This document shows, one piece after another, positions 18,495-27,100 of a stretch of 64,000 nucleotides of DNA. Source of the stretch: G963665815 sp942492065. Its GTDB lineage: Bacteria > Cloacimonadota > Cloacimonadia > Cloacimonadales > JAIOQZ01. The notes under the pieces were generated by a model. It was not told the origin of the DNA and did no database searches. It saw only the letters and a list, made by a program, of their open reading frames with translations. How positions within the stretch are numbered: the stretch's first letter is position 1; the number at the start of each line of letters is the position of its first letter. A program made the position numbers and the translations under genes. Location: contig CALODV010000014.1 of NCBI GenBank assembly GCA_942492065.1, positions 310,001 to 374,000 on the forward strand, in the 5' to 3' direction.

Positions 18495-20597
18495 TTATTT
18501 TTTATCCAGAACAAATACTCTTGTCCAGTCAGTCGGAGGATTTTCTTTCAACTCTTCACATCTCATCAACATTATCTGCGAGGTTCTGTCTCTATATTGC
18601 TCAATGCATGTTTTAAAGCTTTTGATTGCTTTGTCCCATTGACCCAGTCTGTAGAATTTCAATCCTTCCGAATAGACCGTATTCAACTTATACAGATGCG
18701 CACAATTCTGACAATCTAAAAAATTCTGTAACTCATAAATTATTGTCGGCTCGTTTTTACCTTTTACTTTCAAAGAGTCCAGTTCTCTGCATATAAACCT
18801 GTCTGACACAAGCTTGTAAGTAGAATCACTTATAATTATTGAAGTCCCGTAAAACTTGTTAACTCCTTCCAGGCGTGCAGCCAGATTTACAGGGTCTCCT
18901 ATTGCTGTATAGTCCATCCTCTTGTTAGACCCGATGTTTCCCGCGACAATTGTTCCCGTATTTATACCAATGCGTGTATTAGCGGCAAACTTCTCAGCTG
19001 CAGATGAGTTATCAGTTATTTCCCGTCTTTTACTTATTCTGTATAATAGTGCAGCATTGCAGGCATCAAAAGCATGATTCTCAAAACCTGCAGGAACTCC
19101 AAACAGTGCCATGATGCCGTCACCGGTGTACTTGTCGAGCAATCCGCGATTATTTAGTACCGTTGTTGTCAGGTCTTCAAAGTATTCATTAAGGTGATGC
19201 ACAAGTTTATTAGCTGTTACTCCCTCTGAAAAGGTTGTGAAATTGGCAATGTCCGTGAATAAAACTGTTGCTTCTATCTCTTTACCGCCCATTTCTATGG
19301 AGTCCTGATCTGTTATCAGTTCGTCGATAACTTTAGGGTGCAGATATCGGGAGAACAAACCCGTTATCTGCTTTCTGGCACGACCTTCATTAAGGTAATG
19401 GATTGATGTATTGATAAGGTATGTAATAATGATTGTCAGTGTTATATTCAGGATTGGGTATTGGATAAGCATGTGCTTCCATAGAATGAAGAAAGCTGCA
19501 ATATGCAAAACTAACAATCCTGCCGGGATTATGTATATCATCAGTCTGACAGTAAACTTGTAGCTGAATGTTATTAACAAAACTGTTATAAGCAAAATCA
19601 GAATCAGCATATACCGGGGCAGTTCTCTGACGAAATGCTGATTCAGATAGTTACTCAAAGCTGTTGCCCAGATTTCCATTCCCGGGAATATTCTGTCAGT
19701 AGGAACTGTTTTTAAGTCCAGCAGACCTCCCGCTGTAGTTCCTATGATGACATATTTACCTTTGAACTCATCCTCTCGGAAAAGACTGTTCTGTCCCTGA
19801 ATCTTATTAATAGCAGACTGGATAACCGAGCCCATAGTGTAGTATTTAAACTTGCTGTCTGATCCGCCTTTTCCATACCAGAGTACTTTACAGTTTCCAT
19901 CAGAGTCTACGGGTATGTTTGCCATTAAATCATCAGAAAGAGCAGATAATGCAAACTGTCTTAAATGATTACCTTTGATTTTGTATTGCAGTGAAAGTTT
20001 TCTGATTACTCCATCATCATCAGGTTCTACATTTACAATACCTATGTCATCAGTATTCTCCAGAAATATCTGCAATGGACTCAATATTCCATAATATGAT
20101 GTATCTGCAGGATAGGGGAGCTCAGTGTCGAAATGTCCTGAAGCAATTTCAATGTTACCTGTATTGTCAGGAACCAGTTGAACTCCAAGTATTACGTTTC
20201 CGCAGTTTCGCATAGCTTCGGCAAAATATCCGTCTGTTTCTTCTGATAATGTTTCAGCTCTGTCAAAATCAGGATCAGTAAACTGCAGGTCATACATTAT
20301 TTTTTCTGCCCCTGCGGATGTCAGGTATTCAGTTACAATCCCATATATGTCTCTTGACCAGGGCCACGGGAATCTGTTATTACGAGTGAATTCCAGACTG
20401 GAATCATCTATGGCAATGATAACAACGTTGGAATCAGGAGTAACATTTTCCGGAGTGATTCTGTACAGAACATCCTGAATCTGAGTCTCGGTTTTGCTTA
20501 TCAGATTTACCTTTGATATAGCAATGGCAAAGATAGATAATAAAACGGATAAGATTACCAGAAAATGCCATTTATTATAGATTTTAAATGTACTCAT
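18495..20597 (-). CDS. CHASE2-sensor adenylate/guanylate cyclase
   Basis: 700 residues from the ATG at 20597, preceded by GGAAAG; an earlier TTG at 20618 is possible but lacks a site. Domains: membrane segment (about 10-30), extracytoplasmic CHASE2 sensor (about 35-320, VVIIAIDDSSLEF...WPWSRDIYG), three membrane segments (about 325-395) and a class III cyclase (about 420-590). The cyclase has FTDIANFT and KYTGDGIMALFG, giving both metal Asp residues, plus DPVNLAARLEGV with the Asn/Arg pair. A TPR-like tail (about 645-680) follows. It should convert ATP (or GTP) to the cyclic nucleotide when its sensor detects an unknown signal. It overlaps the end of the phosphatase gene by 14 bases. Confidence 0.9.
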   Translation of the reverse strand: MSTFKIYNKWHFLVILSVLLSIFAIAISKVNLISKTETQIQDVLYRITPENVTPDSNVVIIAIDDSSLEFTRNNRFPWPWSRDIYGIVTEYLTSAGAEKIMYDLQFTDPDFDRAETLSEETDGYFAEAMRNCGNVILGVQLVPDNTGNIEIASGHFDTELPYPADTSYYGILSPLQIFLENTDDIGIVNVEPDDDGVIRKLSLQYKIKGNHLRQFALSALSDDLMANIPVDSDGNCKVLWYGKGGSDSKFKYYTMGSVIQSAINKIQGQNSLFREDEFKGKYVIIGTTAGGLLDLKTVPTDRIFPGMEIWATALSNYLNQHFVRELPRYMLILILLITVLLITFSYKFTVRLMIYIIPAGLLVLHIAAFFILWKHMLIQYPILNITLTIIITYLINTSIHYLNEGRARKQITGLFSRYLHPKVIDELITDQDSIEMGGKEIEATVLFTDIANFTTFSEGVTANKLVHHLNEYFEDLTTTVLNNRGLLDKYTGDGIMALFGVPAGFENHAFDACNAALLYRISKRREITDNSSAAEKFAANTRIGINTGTIVAGNIGSNKRMDYTAIGDPVNLAARLEGVNKFYGTSIIISDSTYKLVSDRFICRELDSLKVKGKNEPTIIYELQNFLDCQNCAHLYKLNTVYSEGLKFYRLGQWDKAIKSFKTCIEQYRDRTSQIMLMRCEELKENPPTDWTRVFVLDKK

Positions 20598-21375
20598 ACT
20601 TCTTTCCGATATATTCAATTTCTTTTTTCATCAGTTTATGTAAAGACGGGTTAGATGCGATTATCGTATTATCCTTCAGGGTAAAGCCATCTCTGAAGTT
20701 AGTAACAACTCCAGCGGCTTCCTCTACAATGATTTTTCCTGCTGCAACATCCCAGGGTTTAAGATATTGTTCCCAGTATCCGTCAAATATTCCGGAGGCA
20801 ACATAGCACATATCCAGAGCTGCACTGCCTGCTCTTCTTATTCCATGTACTTTTTTGTGGAAGTGATCAAAGTATGTAAGATTATTGTTTTCCAGAGTGT
20901 TATAAGCGTAGGGGAAGCCTGTCGCCAGCAGACACCTTTTAAAGTCATCATTGGTGGAAACATGAATCTTGCGTCCGTTAAGAGTGCTTCCGAAACCTTT
21001 CTCAGCAAAGAAAAGTTCATCTGTAATAGGGTTGTAGACCACTCCTTTAACAATTATGCCATCTATCTGCAATGCAATAGACGTGCATACAAAAGGGAAT
21101 CCATGCAGGAAGTTAACTGTGCCGTCTATAGGATCAACAATCCATAGTTTTCTGGCATCTTTAAAATCAGAGTCAGTTTCTTCTGACAGAAATTCACTGC
21201 CGGGAACAAGTTTACTGAGCTGTTCCTTGAGGAAGTTTTCAACCTCAATATCAATAGCAGTCACAGGGTCGTATTCAGTAGTCTTGGTATCAAAACGATG
21301 GGTCAGATGGAAGTTCTTCTTGATGATGCTTCCGGCTGCAACCGCAATTTCTTTTAATCTATTATTTATCTGCAT
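20584..21375 (-). CDS. suhB: Inositol-1-monophosphatase family protein (SuhB-like)
   Basis: 263 residues. Metal-binding motifs are in place: SEET (Glu of site 1), WIVDPIDGTVNF (the DPIDGT signature) and KPWDVAAG near the C-terminus. The family removes phosphate from inositol monophosphates; some members are fructose-1,6-bisphosphatases, and E. coli SuhB also acts in rRNA transcription complexes. Which role applies cannot be told here. It is the second gene of the operon, overlapping the upstream carboxypeptidase by 14 bases and the downstream cyclase by 14 bases, so the four products are probably made together. Soluble, with no signal peptide. Confidence 0.9.
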   Translation of the reverse strand: MQINNRLKEIAVAAGSIIKKNFHLTHRFDTKTTEYDPVTAIDIEVENFLKEQLSKLVPGSEFLSEETDSDFKDARKLWIVDPIDGTVNFLHGFPFVCTSIALQIDGIIVKGVVYNPITDELFFAEKGFGSTLNGRKIHVSTNDDFKRCLLATGFPYAYNTLENNNLTYFDHFHKKVHGIRRAGSAALDMCYVASGIFDGYWEQYLKPWDVAAGKIIVEEAAGVVTNFRDGFTLKDNTIIASNPSLHKLMKKEIEYIGKKYEYI

Positions 21376-22624
21376 GATTATCCTTTATCTTGAACGTGTA
21401 TTGTTTTGAATTGTCTGAAAAATACACTTTATGTAATGTTTTGTCTATAATAAAATTATAAGGTATATTCCTTTTTTCCAATAATCTGAAGAAGTAACCT
21501 TCATTACCGGGATTAATCGGGCTTAATCCGGGCTTTTCGACGATGTATATCTTTGTTTTGTTCTCCGGTCTGGAGTTTTCAATATATCCGTAAAACAGAT
21601 GTTCACTGCATTGTCTGAGAAACTCCAGAAAAGCCTGATAATGTTTTTCCTTGATGATGTTCAGAAACTCTGTGTCAGGATGGATTATAGAGATTCCTTC
21701 GGGAGAGTTTCCCCCCGATTCAATGGTCAGGGCAAATGTATTGAATCGGGAGTATATATAATCTCGGGCATAGCCTTTTTTATTGTTGTTGAGGTTATGG
21801 ACTTCATAATTCCCGGGGAGATAGTCTCTTGGTAGCTTTTGGGCAACTTTTTCTGCAATGCTCTGTAGTGTATAGTAATCGGGTGATAATTCATAATCCC
21901 ACTGCCATGGGTAAAATATACGTTCGGACTGGTTCCCGGTCTGCGAGCTGTGATAGAAGACAGATGCAACAAATCTTCTCTCATCAAAAAAGTTCATCAT
22001 TGCCTGAGTCTCAAGCTGAGAACATGATTGATAGCCTTTGAAATAGCGATATTCAGGTTCAGTTACTTCGTCGCAATGCCAATTAAACGGATAGTTCTTG
22101 TTAAGGTCAACTCCATCAACATCGATTTCAAAAATACCATTCCAGTTGGTATCAGTATTGTTTTTCCGTTTAGTATTATCTAATCCTGATGTCACAATTC
22201 TCAATCCTTCAGGATTTACTGTAGGAATAAACCATAATTCATAAGTATCTATAACATCTGTAATGAACTTGTTTCGTTTATAGTTAAGTACAAGCCTTTT
22301 TGCGTTTTCCAGTACTATTTCTACACCAAGCACCTCTTCAGACTGATGCTGTCCGCAAAATAGAATGTCCGGATCATAGTCCTCGTCAAAAATAGCATTG
22401 TGCGATACCTTCAAAGCATATAACGGAAGCTGCTCATTGCTGCTGTATCCAATAATATCTATTCGGCAAATATCCGGATTCAGGCTTTCTATATATTGAA
22501 GTTCCGGCAGAATCTCACTGTATGTATGGTATTCGTCAATAAGCGGATATACATTCTTGGGAACAGAATATATGCACTCTGTGATAAGCATGATTAAGGC
22601 TGTAATAACAATAATTCTTCTCAT
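21362..22624 (-). CDS. Exported M14 zinc carboxypeptidase
   Basis: 420 residues from the ATG at 22624. A signal peptide (MRRIIVITALIMLITECIYS) leads into an M14 domain. Counting from the upstream ATG at 22633, zinc ligands are His96 and Glu99 in GQHQSEE, with the third probably the His in FYHSSQ. The NPEG and DLNKNYPFNW substrate elements and the catalytic Glu in LTIESGGN are present. M14 enzymes remove C-terminal residues from peptides, some from cell-wall peptides. The ATG at 22633 overlaps the -10 element and neither ATG has a Shine-Dalgarno, so the mRNA may be leaderless from 22624. First gene of the four-gene operon. Confidence 0.85.
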   Translation of the reverse strand: MRRIIVITALIMLITECIYSVPKNVYPLIDEYHTYSEILPELQYIESLNPDICRIDIIGYSSNEQLPLYALKVSHNAIFDEDYDPDILFCGQHQSEEVLGVEIVLENAKRLVLNYKRNKFITDVIDTYELWFIPTVNPEGLRIVTSGLDNTKRKNNTDTNWNGIFEIDVDGVDLNKNYPFNWHCDEVTEPEYRYFKGYQSCSQLETQAMMNFFDERRFVASVFYHSSQTGNQSERIFYPWQWDYELSPDYYTLQSIAEKVAQKLPRDYLPGNYEVHNLNNNKKGYARDYIYSRFNTFALTIESGGNSPEGISIIHPDTEFLNIIKEKHYQAFLEFLRQCSEHLFYGYIENSRPENKTKIYIVEKPGLSPINPGNEGYFFRLLEKRNIPYNFIIDKTLHKVYFSDNSKQYTFKIKDNHADK

Positions 22625-22631
22625 GAAATTC

Positions 22632-22660
22632 ATAATATTTGACTAACACATGTAGTCAAG
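22632..22660 (-). promoter_or_regulatory. Promoter of the M14-suhB-cyclase-M48 operon, placing the start at or near an ATG
   Basis: On the minus strand TTGACT (22660-22655), a 16-base spacer and TATTAT (22637-22632). Transcription would begin about 22625, right at the ATG at 22624. The -35 is also half of an inverted repeat TTGACT/AGTCAA (22639-22660), which could be an operator. Confidence 0.55.
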
Positions 22661-22671
22661 TTAAGAAAATA

Positions 22672-22726
22672 TTAGCAATAAACTAAAAATAAATTTGACA
22701 TAAATTAGCATTAAGCTAAATATTGT
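22672..22726 (+). promoter_or_regulatory. Two palindromic operators and promoter of the LexA/CI-type gene
   Basis: Two copies of a 15-base palindrome TTAGC-N5-GCTAA lie at 22672-22686 (one mismatch) and 22705-22719 (perfect), 33 bases apart centre to centre, about three helical turns. The -35 TTGACA (22695-22700) lies between them. The second copy covers the spacer and the probable -10 (TAAATA at 22717 or TATTGT at 22721). This is the usual layout for autorepression by the S24-peptidase repressor encoded just downstream. Confidence 0.75.
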
Positions 22727-22754
22727 ATCATAAAAAGCATAAAGGGAGCTTAAT

Positions 22755-23477
22755 ATGAAGCATGGATACGGTCAGAGAGTAAAAGAGTTTATACGGGCTA
22801 ATAGACTTAAAAATAAGGATATAGCTGATTATCTCGGATATACTCCCACAGCGGTTTCCGAGTGGATCAGTGAAAAGAATCGACCTAATATAATTGACTT
22901 ATCAAAGTTAGCAGAACGCTACAAGCTTAATACGCACTGGCTTCTTACAGGAGACGGCAGTATGCTTTTGAATGAAGATGATGTTCCTGCTGTACCAAAC
23001 AAGCTTAACAAAATTCAAATGATTCTGGATAAGCAGTTGAAAGAGATTGCAGCCACCAGAAAGACAATTGATGATCAACTGGAATTGAAGGTAGTCGGAG
23101 AGATTGCTGCCGGTCCACCTGTTGCTGTTGAAAACTATGAACCGCTTGATGTAATAGCACTTGATAAATCTTATGTTAATGATATTTCAGATTTCACATG
23201 TTTTCGAGTAAACGGACACAGTATGGAGCCTTCTATCCATCATAATGATCTGGTTATTATCAGGAATGGAGATAATTTCTCTGATTTAATCGGGAAAGTC
23301 GTTGCAGTCAGAGTTAACGGAGAAATAACTTTGAAACAACTGGAGATTGATACGAGAAACAAAGTAATCATCCTTCTCTCTACCAATCACAGATATCCAC
23401 CAATTACGATTATGCCTGAAGAGAATCCTGATTTCACTCTGCTGGGTGAGTTGGCTTTTCTTTTCAGAAGATATTAA
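22755..23477 (+). CDS. LexA/CI-like transcriptional repressor (HTH plus S24 peptidase)
   Basis: 240 residues. A Cro/CI-type helix-turn-helix (about 6-66, NKDIADYLGYTPTAVSEWI) is followed by a linker and an S24 self-cleaving domain (about 112-238). The autocleavage bond is probably Ala119-Gly120 (GEIAAGPP), with catalytic Ser156 (NGHSMEPS) and Lys194 (ITLKQL). Such proteins repress promoters until RecA-DNA filaments trigger self-cleavage. No winged LexA DNA-binding domain is present, so it is closer to phage CI or HdiR type regulators. It probably represses its own promoter through the paired palindromes at 22672-22719. Shine-Dalgarno AAAGGGAG. It may also control the CHAP gene that follows. 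Confidence 0.9.
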   Translation: MKHGYGQRVKEFIRANRLKNKDIADYLGYTPTAVSEWISEKNRPNIIDLSKLAERYKLNTHWLLTGDGSMLLNEDDVPAVPNKLNKIQMILDKQLKEIAATRKTIDDQLELKVVGEIAAGPPVAVENYEPLDVIALDKSYVNDISDFTCFRVNGHSMEPSIHHNDLVIIRNGDNFSDLIGKVVAVRVNGEITLKQLEIDTRNKVIILLSTNHRYPPITIMPEENPDFTLLGELAFLFRRY

Positions 23478-23487
23478 GGAGTAGATT

Positions 23488-23571
23488 ATGTTAGACGTTA
23501 TATTATGGATGCTTATACTTAAATACCTTAATAAGAGGAACGCTTATGTCAGGGCGAGAAAATTTTGTTAA
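23488..23571 (+). CDS. Possible 27-aa ORF overlapping the CHAP gene
   Basis: It begins 10 bases after the repressor stop with a good Shine-Dalgarno (AAGGAGT). It encodes MLDVILWMLILKYLNKRN and a short basic tail. It overlaps the CHAP gene start in another frame, so it may couple translation of the two or encode a tiny membrane peptide. The only support is the ribosome-binding site. Confidence 0.3.
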   Translation: MLDVILWMLILKYLNKRNAYVRARKFC

Positions 23572-24094
23572 TAAAGCTGAATCTGAGCTTAACTTAAATC
23601 CTGCTGCCACGATAGGGAAGAAGGCAGGACCTGAGATTGAAAAGTATCTGTCAGAGTTCAGACCATTCTTAATTGAAAAAGACGGTAGTACTCCTTACAT
23701 GGACGTTAACAAGGGTTTCGACTGGTGCGGAGCTTTTGTCTGGTACTGCCTTAGTGAAGCAGGTATAGATGTTGAGCCTGCTCCATTCCCCGGGAGACCA
23801 ACTTTTGCACTGGTTAAAACCTGGTATGATTATTCAATTACATCTGAAAGGTTTGAATGGTTGACAGATAGTGTTCAACCACAACCGGGAGATATAGTTG
23901 TATATAGAAATCTTTCTAAAGCTGATTCCGAATTCAACCATATCGGTATTGTTATTGAGGTAAACGGTGATAGTTTGTTAACTGTAGAAGGGAACATGCC
24001 GTTTATTGATTCTTCAGGAGTTGAAAGAAGCTGTATAAAAAAGGTTGAGCGTAAAATTGATGATAAGATAAAAGGATTTATCAGAATAAAATAA
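23546..24094 (+). CDS. CHAP-domain cysteine hydrolase (peptidoglycan amidase-like)
   Basis: 182 residues with no signal peptide. The CHAP fold covers about 45-180. Catalytic Cys61 lies in FDWCGAFVWYCL, the partner His131 in FNHIGIV, and a polar residue in VEGNM completes the usual triad. PQPGDIVVY is the typical strand before the His. CHAP enzymes cut peptide cross-links or the amide bond of peptidoglycan. The missing signal peptide and the place right behind a CI-like repressor recall a phage-type lysis or colony-lysis gene, but no other phage gene is near. A GAGG motif precedes the ATG. A bidirectional hairpin terminator begins at its stop codon. Confidence 0.8.
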   Translation: MSGRENFVNKAESELNLNPAATIGKKAGPEIEKYLSEFRPFLIEKDGSTPYMDVNKGFDWCGAFVWYCLSEAGIDVEPAPFPGRPTFALVKTWYDYSITSERFEWLTDSVQPQPGDIVVYRNLSKADSEFNHIGIVIEVNGDSLLTVEGNMPFIDSSGVERSCIKKVERKIDDKIKGFIRIK

Positions 24095-24132
24095 AGCAGA
24101 TATTATCGAACTTACACGAACAATATCTGCTT
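24094..24132. terminator. Hairpin between convergent CHAP and multikinase genes
   Basis: An 11-bp perfect stem (AAGCAGATATT at 24094-24104 with AATATCTGCTT at 24122-24132). T-rich sequence follows on the minus strand (TTATTTTATT) and a weaker A/T tail on the plus strand. It probably serves both genes. Confidence 0.65.
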
Positions 24133-24156
24133 ATATATCTCATTTCTAATATGTAA

Positions 24157-27100
24157 TTAGTGTTTTGTAAGTTCAGCTTCCAGTTCTTCTTTTGTTACTG
24201 TTGGTATTGCAATAAATATTGTTGTGCCTTCTCCCTGTTTACTTTTAATCCATATTTTTCCATTATGGAGATCAACAATTCTTTTTGAAGTAGCAAGACC
24301 TATTCCCAGACCACTTGACATGTATTCAATAATGCCTGATTTATGTGACCACAGATTATTTAACTCATAGAATTTTTTGAATACATTTTGAAGCTCATAT
24401 TCAGGGATCCCGATACCGTTATCCTGTACATACAGTACAACAGATTGTTTGCCGTCTATTTCTTCGATCTGGAATGATGAGTATCTTGCTCCCACGACAA
24501 TTGTACCAAAATCCTTGGTGAATCTGATTGCATTGAGAATCAAATTATAGATCATTAGATGAAAACCTTCCCAGTTGACATAAAGCTTAGGCAGATCTGA
24601 AGACATTTCCAGAGATATATTCATGTGTCTGTTCTCAGATATTGCTGTGGCCTGTGAAATCAGCGGTTCAAGCAGTTCTGATATATCAGTGAACTCTTTA
24701 TCCAGGCTGGTTACAACACTGTACTTATTGAGATTTACTATATCATTAGTGGTCAAAAGAAGTTTATTAACGCTGTTTTCAACCTTTTCCAGCTTATCCA
24801 GTTTAGCTTTGTCTCCCGGTTCAATATCTCTGCGTAATCTATGCACATAACCCTGAAGAGATACAAGAGGAGTATTAAGCTCGTGCGAGACGATTGCTAT
24901 AAAGTTATCCTTGGATTTATCGAGTGAATGCAGTTCAAGGTTCTTTTCCATCAGGGAGTTATACTGCATGGAATTCTTGAGAGCAATCTTGATCTGCATC
25001 ATGAGCATATCCATGAATTCTCTGTTTATGTACATTTCTTTCTGCGAATTCATATGATTATCCAGATACAGGAACCCGTAGATCTTATTATCAATATGGA
25101 TCGGGGCACAATATATATTATTAATACGATATTCCTGAACACTGATAGAGCTTTTAAATGTATTATCCAACATAGCATTAGAAGTGTATATTGGCTGTTC
25201 TGATCTGTGAACTTCGGATAGCATTGTTTTACTGATGTGAGAGTAATCTCTTATAATATGTTTGTTTTCATCAAGAGCAACTTCATAAACATAGTTACCT
25301 GTTTCATCTTTTTTAATCAAGTATCCACAAGTACTTTGAGTAAAGTCAATTGCGAACGATACTATTTCCTGCTCAAGTTTAGATTGATCAAACATGGAGA
25401 AGAAAAGGTGTGTTCCGGACATCATTTGCTTAAGCAGGGACATTTTATTGTTCAGGTCTCCAAACTCTTTAATTCTCATCAATACAGATGTCAGGTGAAG
25501 CTTTAATACTCTAAGAATTCTCTGTTCAACACCACGGAACTCCAATTCCCCCTTATCCTGAACGATCAGACTTCCAACTTTAGTAGTTCTTATTTTAAGA
25601 GGAACAAATACTGTGTTCAGGTTATCTATCTGCTTATATGTGATTTTGTTTACATTCAAAGAACTTTCTATGTATTGTACATATTTTGGATGATAGATAT
25701 CATCTTCAACGAATTCATGCAGATAGAAGATATCTCCTTTGTTCTTGAAATCATCATAAAGAATCAGGCAGTATTTTTCAGGAGCAAGCAGGTTATGTAT
25801 TGTCTTGTCAATCAGGAACTTCATTCTATGCAGCTCATTGAGTTTAAATAGATTGTACAGTTGTTCCTGCCAGTCTCCTTTTTTGTATTTGTTACGTGAT
25901 TCCAGAGGATAACTTTGAATTTCTTTGTAAGATGTCTTAGATATCTGCTTTTTTTCAAGATAATAGTATTTATCTTCATCAGGAATTGACTTTACAACTT
26001 CCTGAACCTTATTCTTATATAATGAGAAATAATGTCTTGCATTCTTATCTGCGCCTATAGCACTATAAATCTGGAATAATCTTTCATAACAGCTAATTTC
26101 CAGAATAAACAGCTTATTCTCGAGAACAAAGTCAAGAATCTCAAGAATTGATCTAAGTATTTTTCTGAATGGATAGTTGGAGTTTAACAGAAGCAGATCA
26201 TTTTCTACGAGACGAAGAACAACGCTCCAGTACTCGAACTTGTACTTATCAATCAGATTTTTTGCTTTTTGCAGATAGTCCATACCAAGCTGATATTCTT
26301 TCAATTGGTAACAGCATTGGGTAATTCTTATGAGTAAGATAGCTTGAGCATAAGCACTTTTACTTTTCTGTGCATATTCCATTGCAATCTTGAAGTTAGT
26401 AATAGCGCCGTCATAGTCCTTACTGCTCATCAGCAGGAGTCCGAGAATCTGATAGTAGAATTCCTCATCCTGATCTTCGAATAAGTTCTGATCGAGGCAT
26501 ATCTCAAGATACTCATTCAATTTAGTGATGTTTCCAATGTTATTAAGATAGTAGAAATATGTTTTCACTAGTGGTGTTATGGTTGGAATTTCCTTATTAA
26601 GGACATCCTGAGAGTGTTCAGTAAGAAATTCGTAATAATGATTGAAATTATCTACTTTACTGATTGTAAGAGCAAGGTTACTCATTATTGAGTCAGAGTA
26701 TTCAGTGGAGTTTATAGATGTAATTATATCGCGAGCGGTAAGCAGATATTCCTCGGCTTTTTTGAAGCGTCCAAGTTTAATATATGCTTCTCCATAATTG
26801 ATATAAACCAAAGCTTGTCCACGTTTCTGATCTACCTTTTGACATACAGTGAAAGCTTTATCAAAGTGCTCAAAAGCGGTTTTAGTATCTCCCTGTTTTA
26901 GAGCAAGGTCGCCCAGATTGTTATATACAAGCCCCAGCGATCTTTCATAAGCTACTTTTTCCCAAATTGTTCTGGCATGCTCAAAGTGAATGTACGCTTG
27001 TTCAATGTTTCTGTTATTGCTGTACATATAAGCGAGGTTATTATGCATGGATCCAAGCTTAATCAGATAATTTGTAGAATCACCTTTTGGTGGAGAACTG

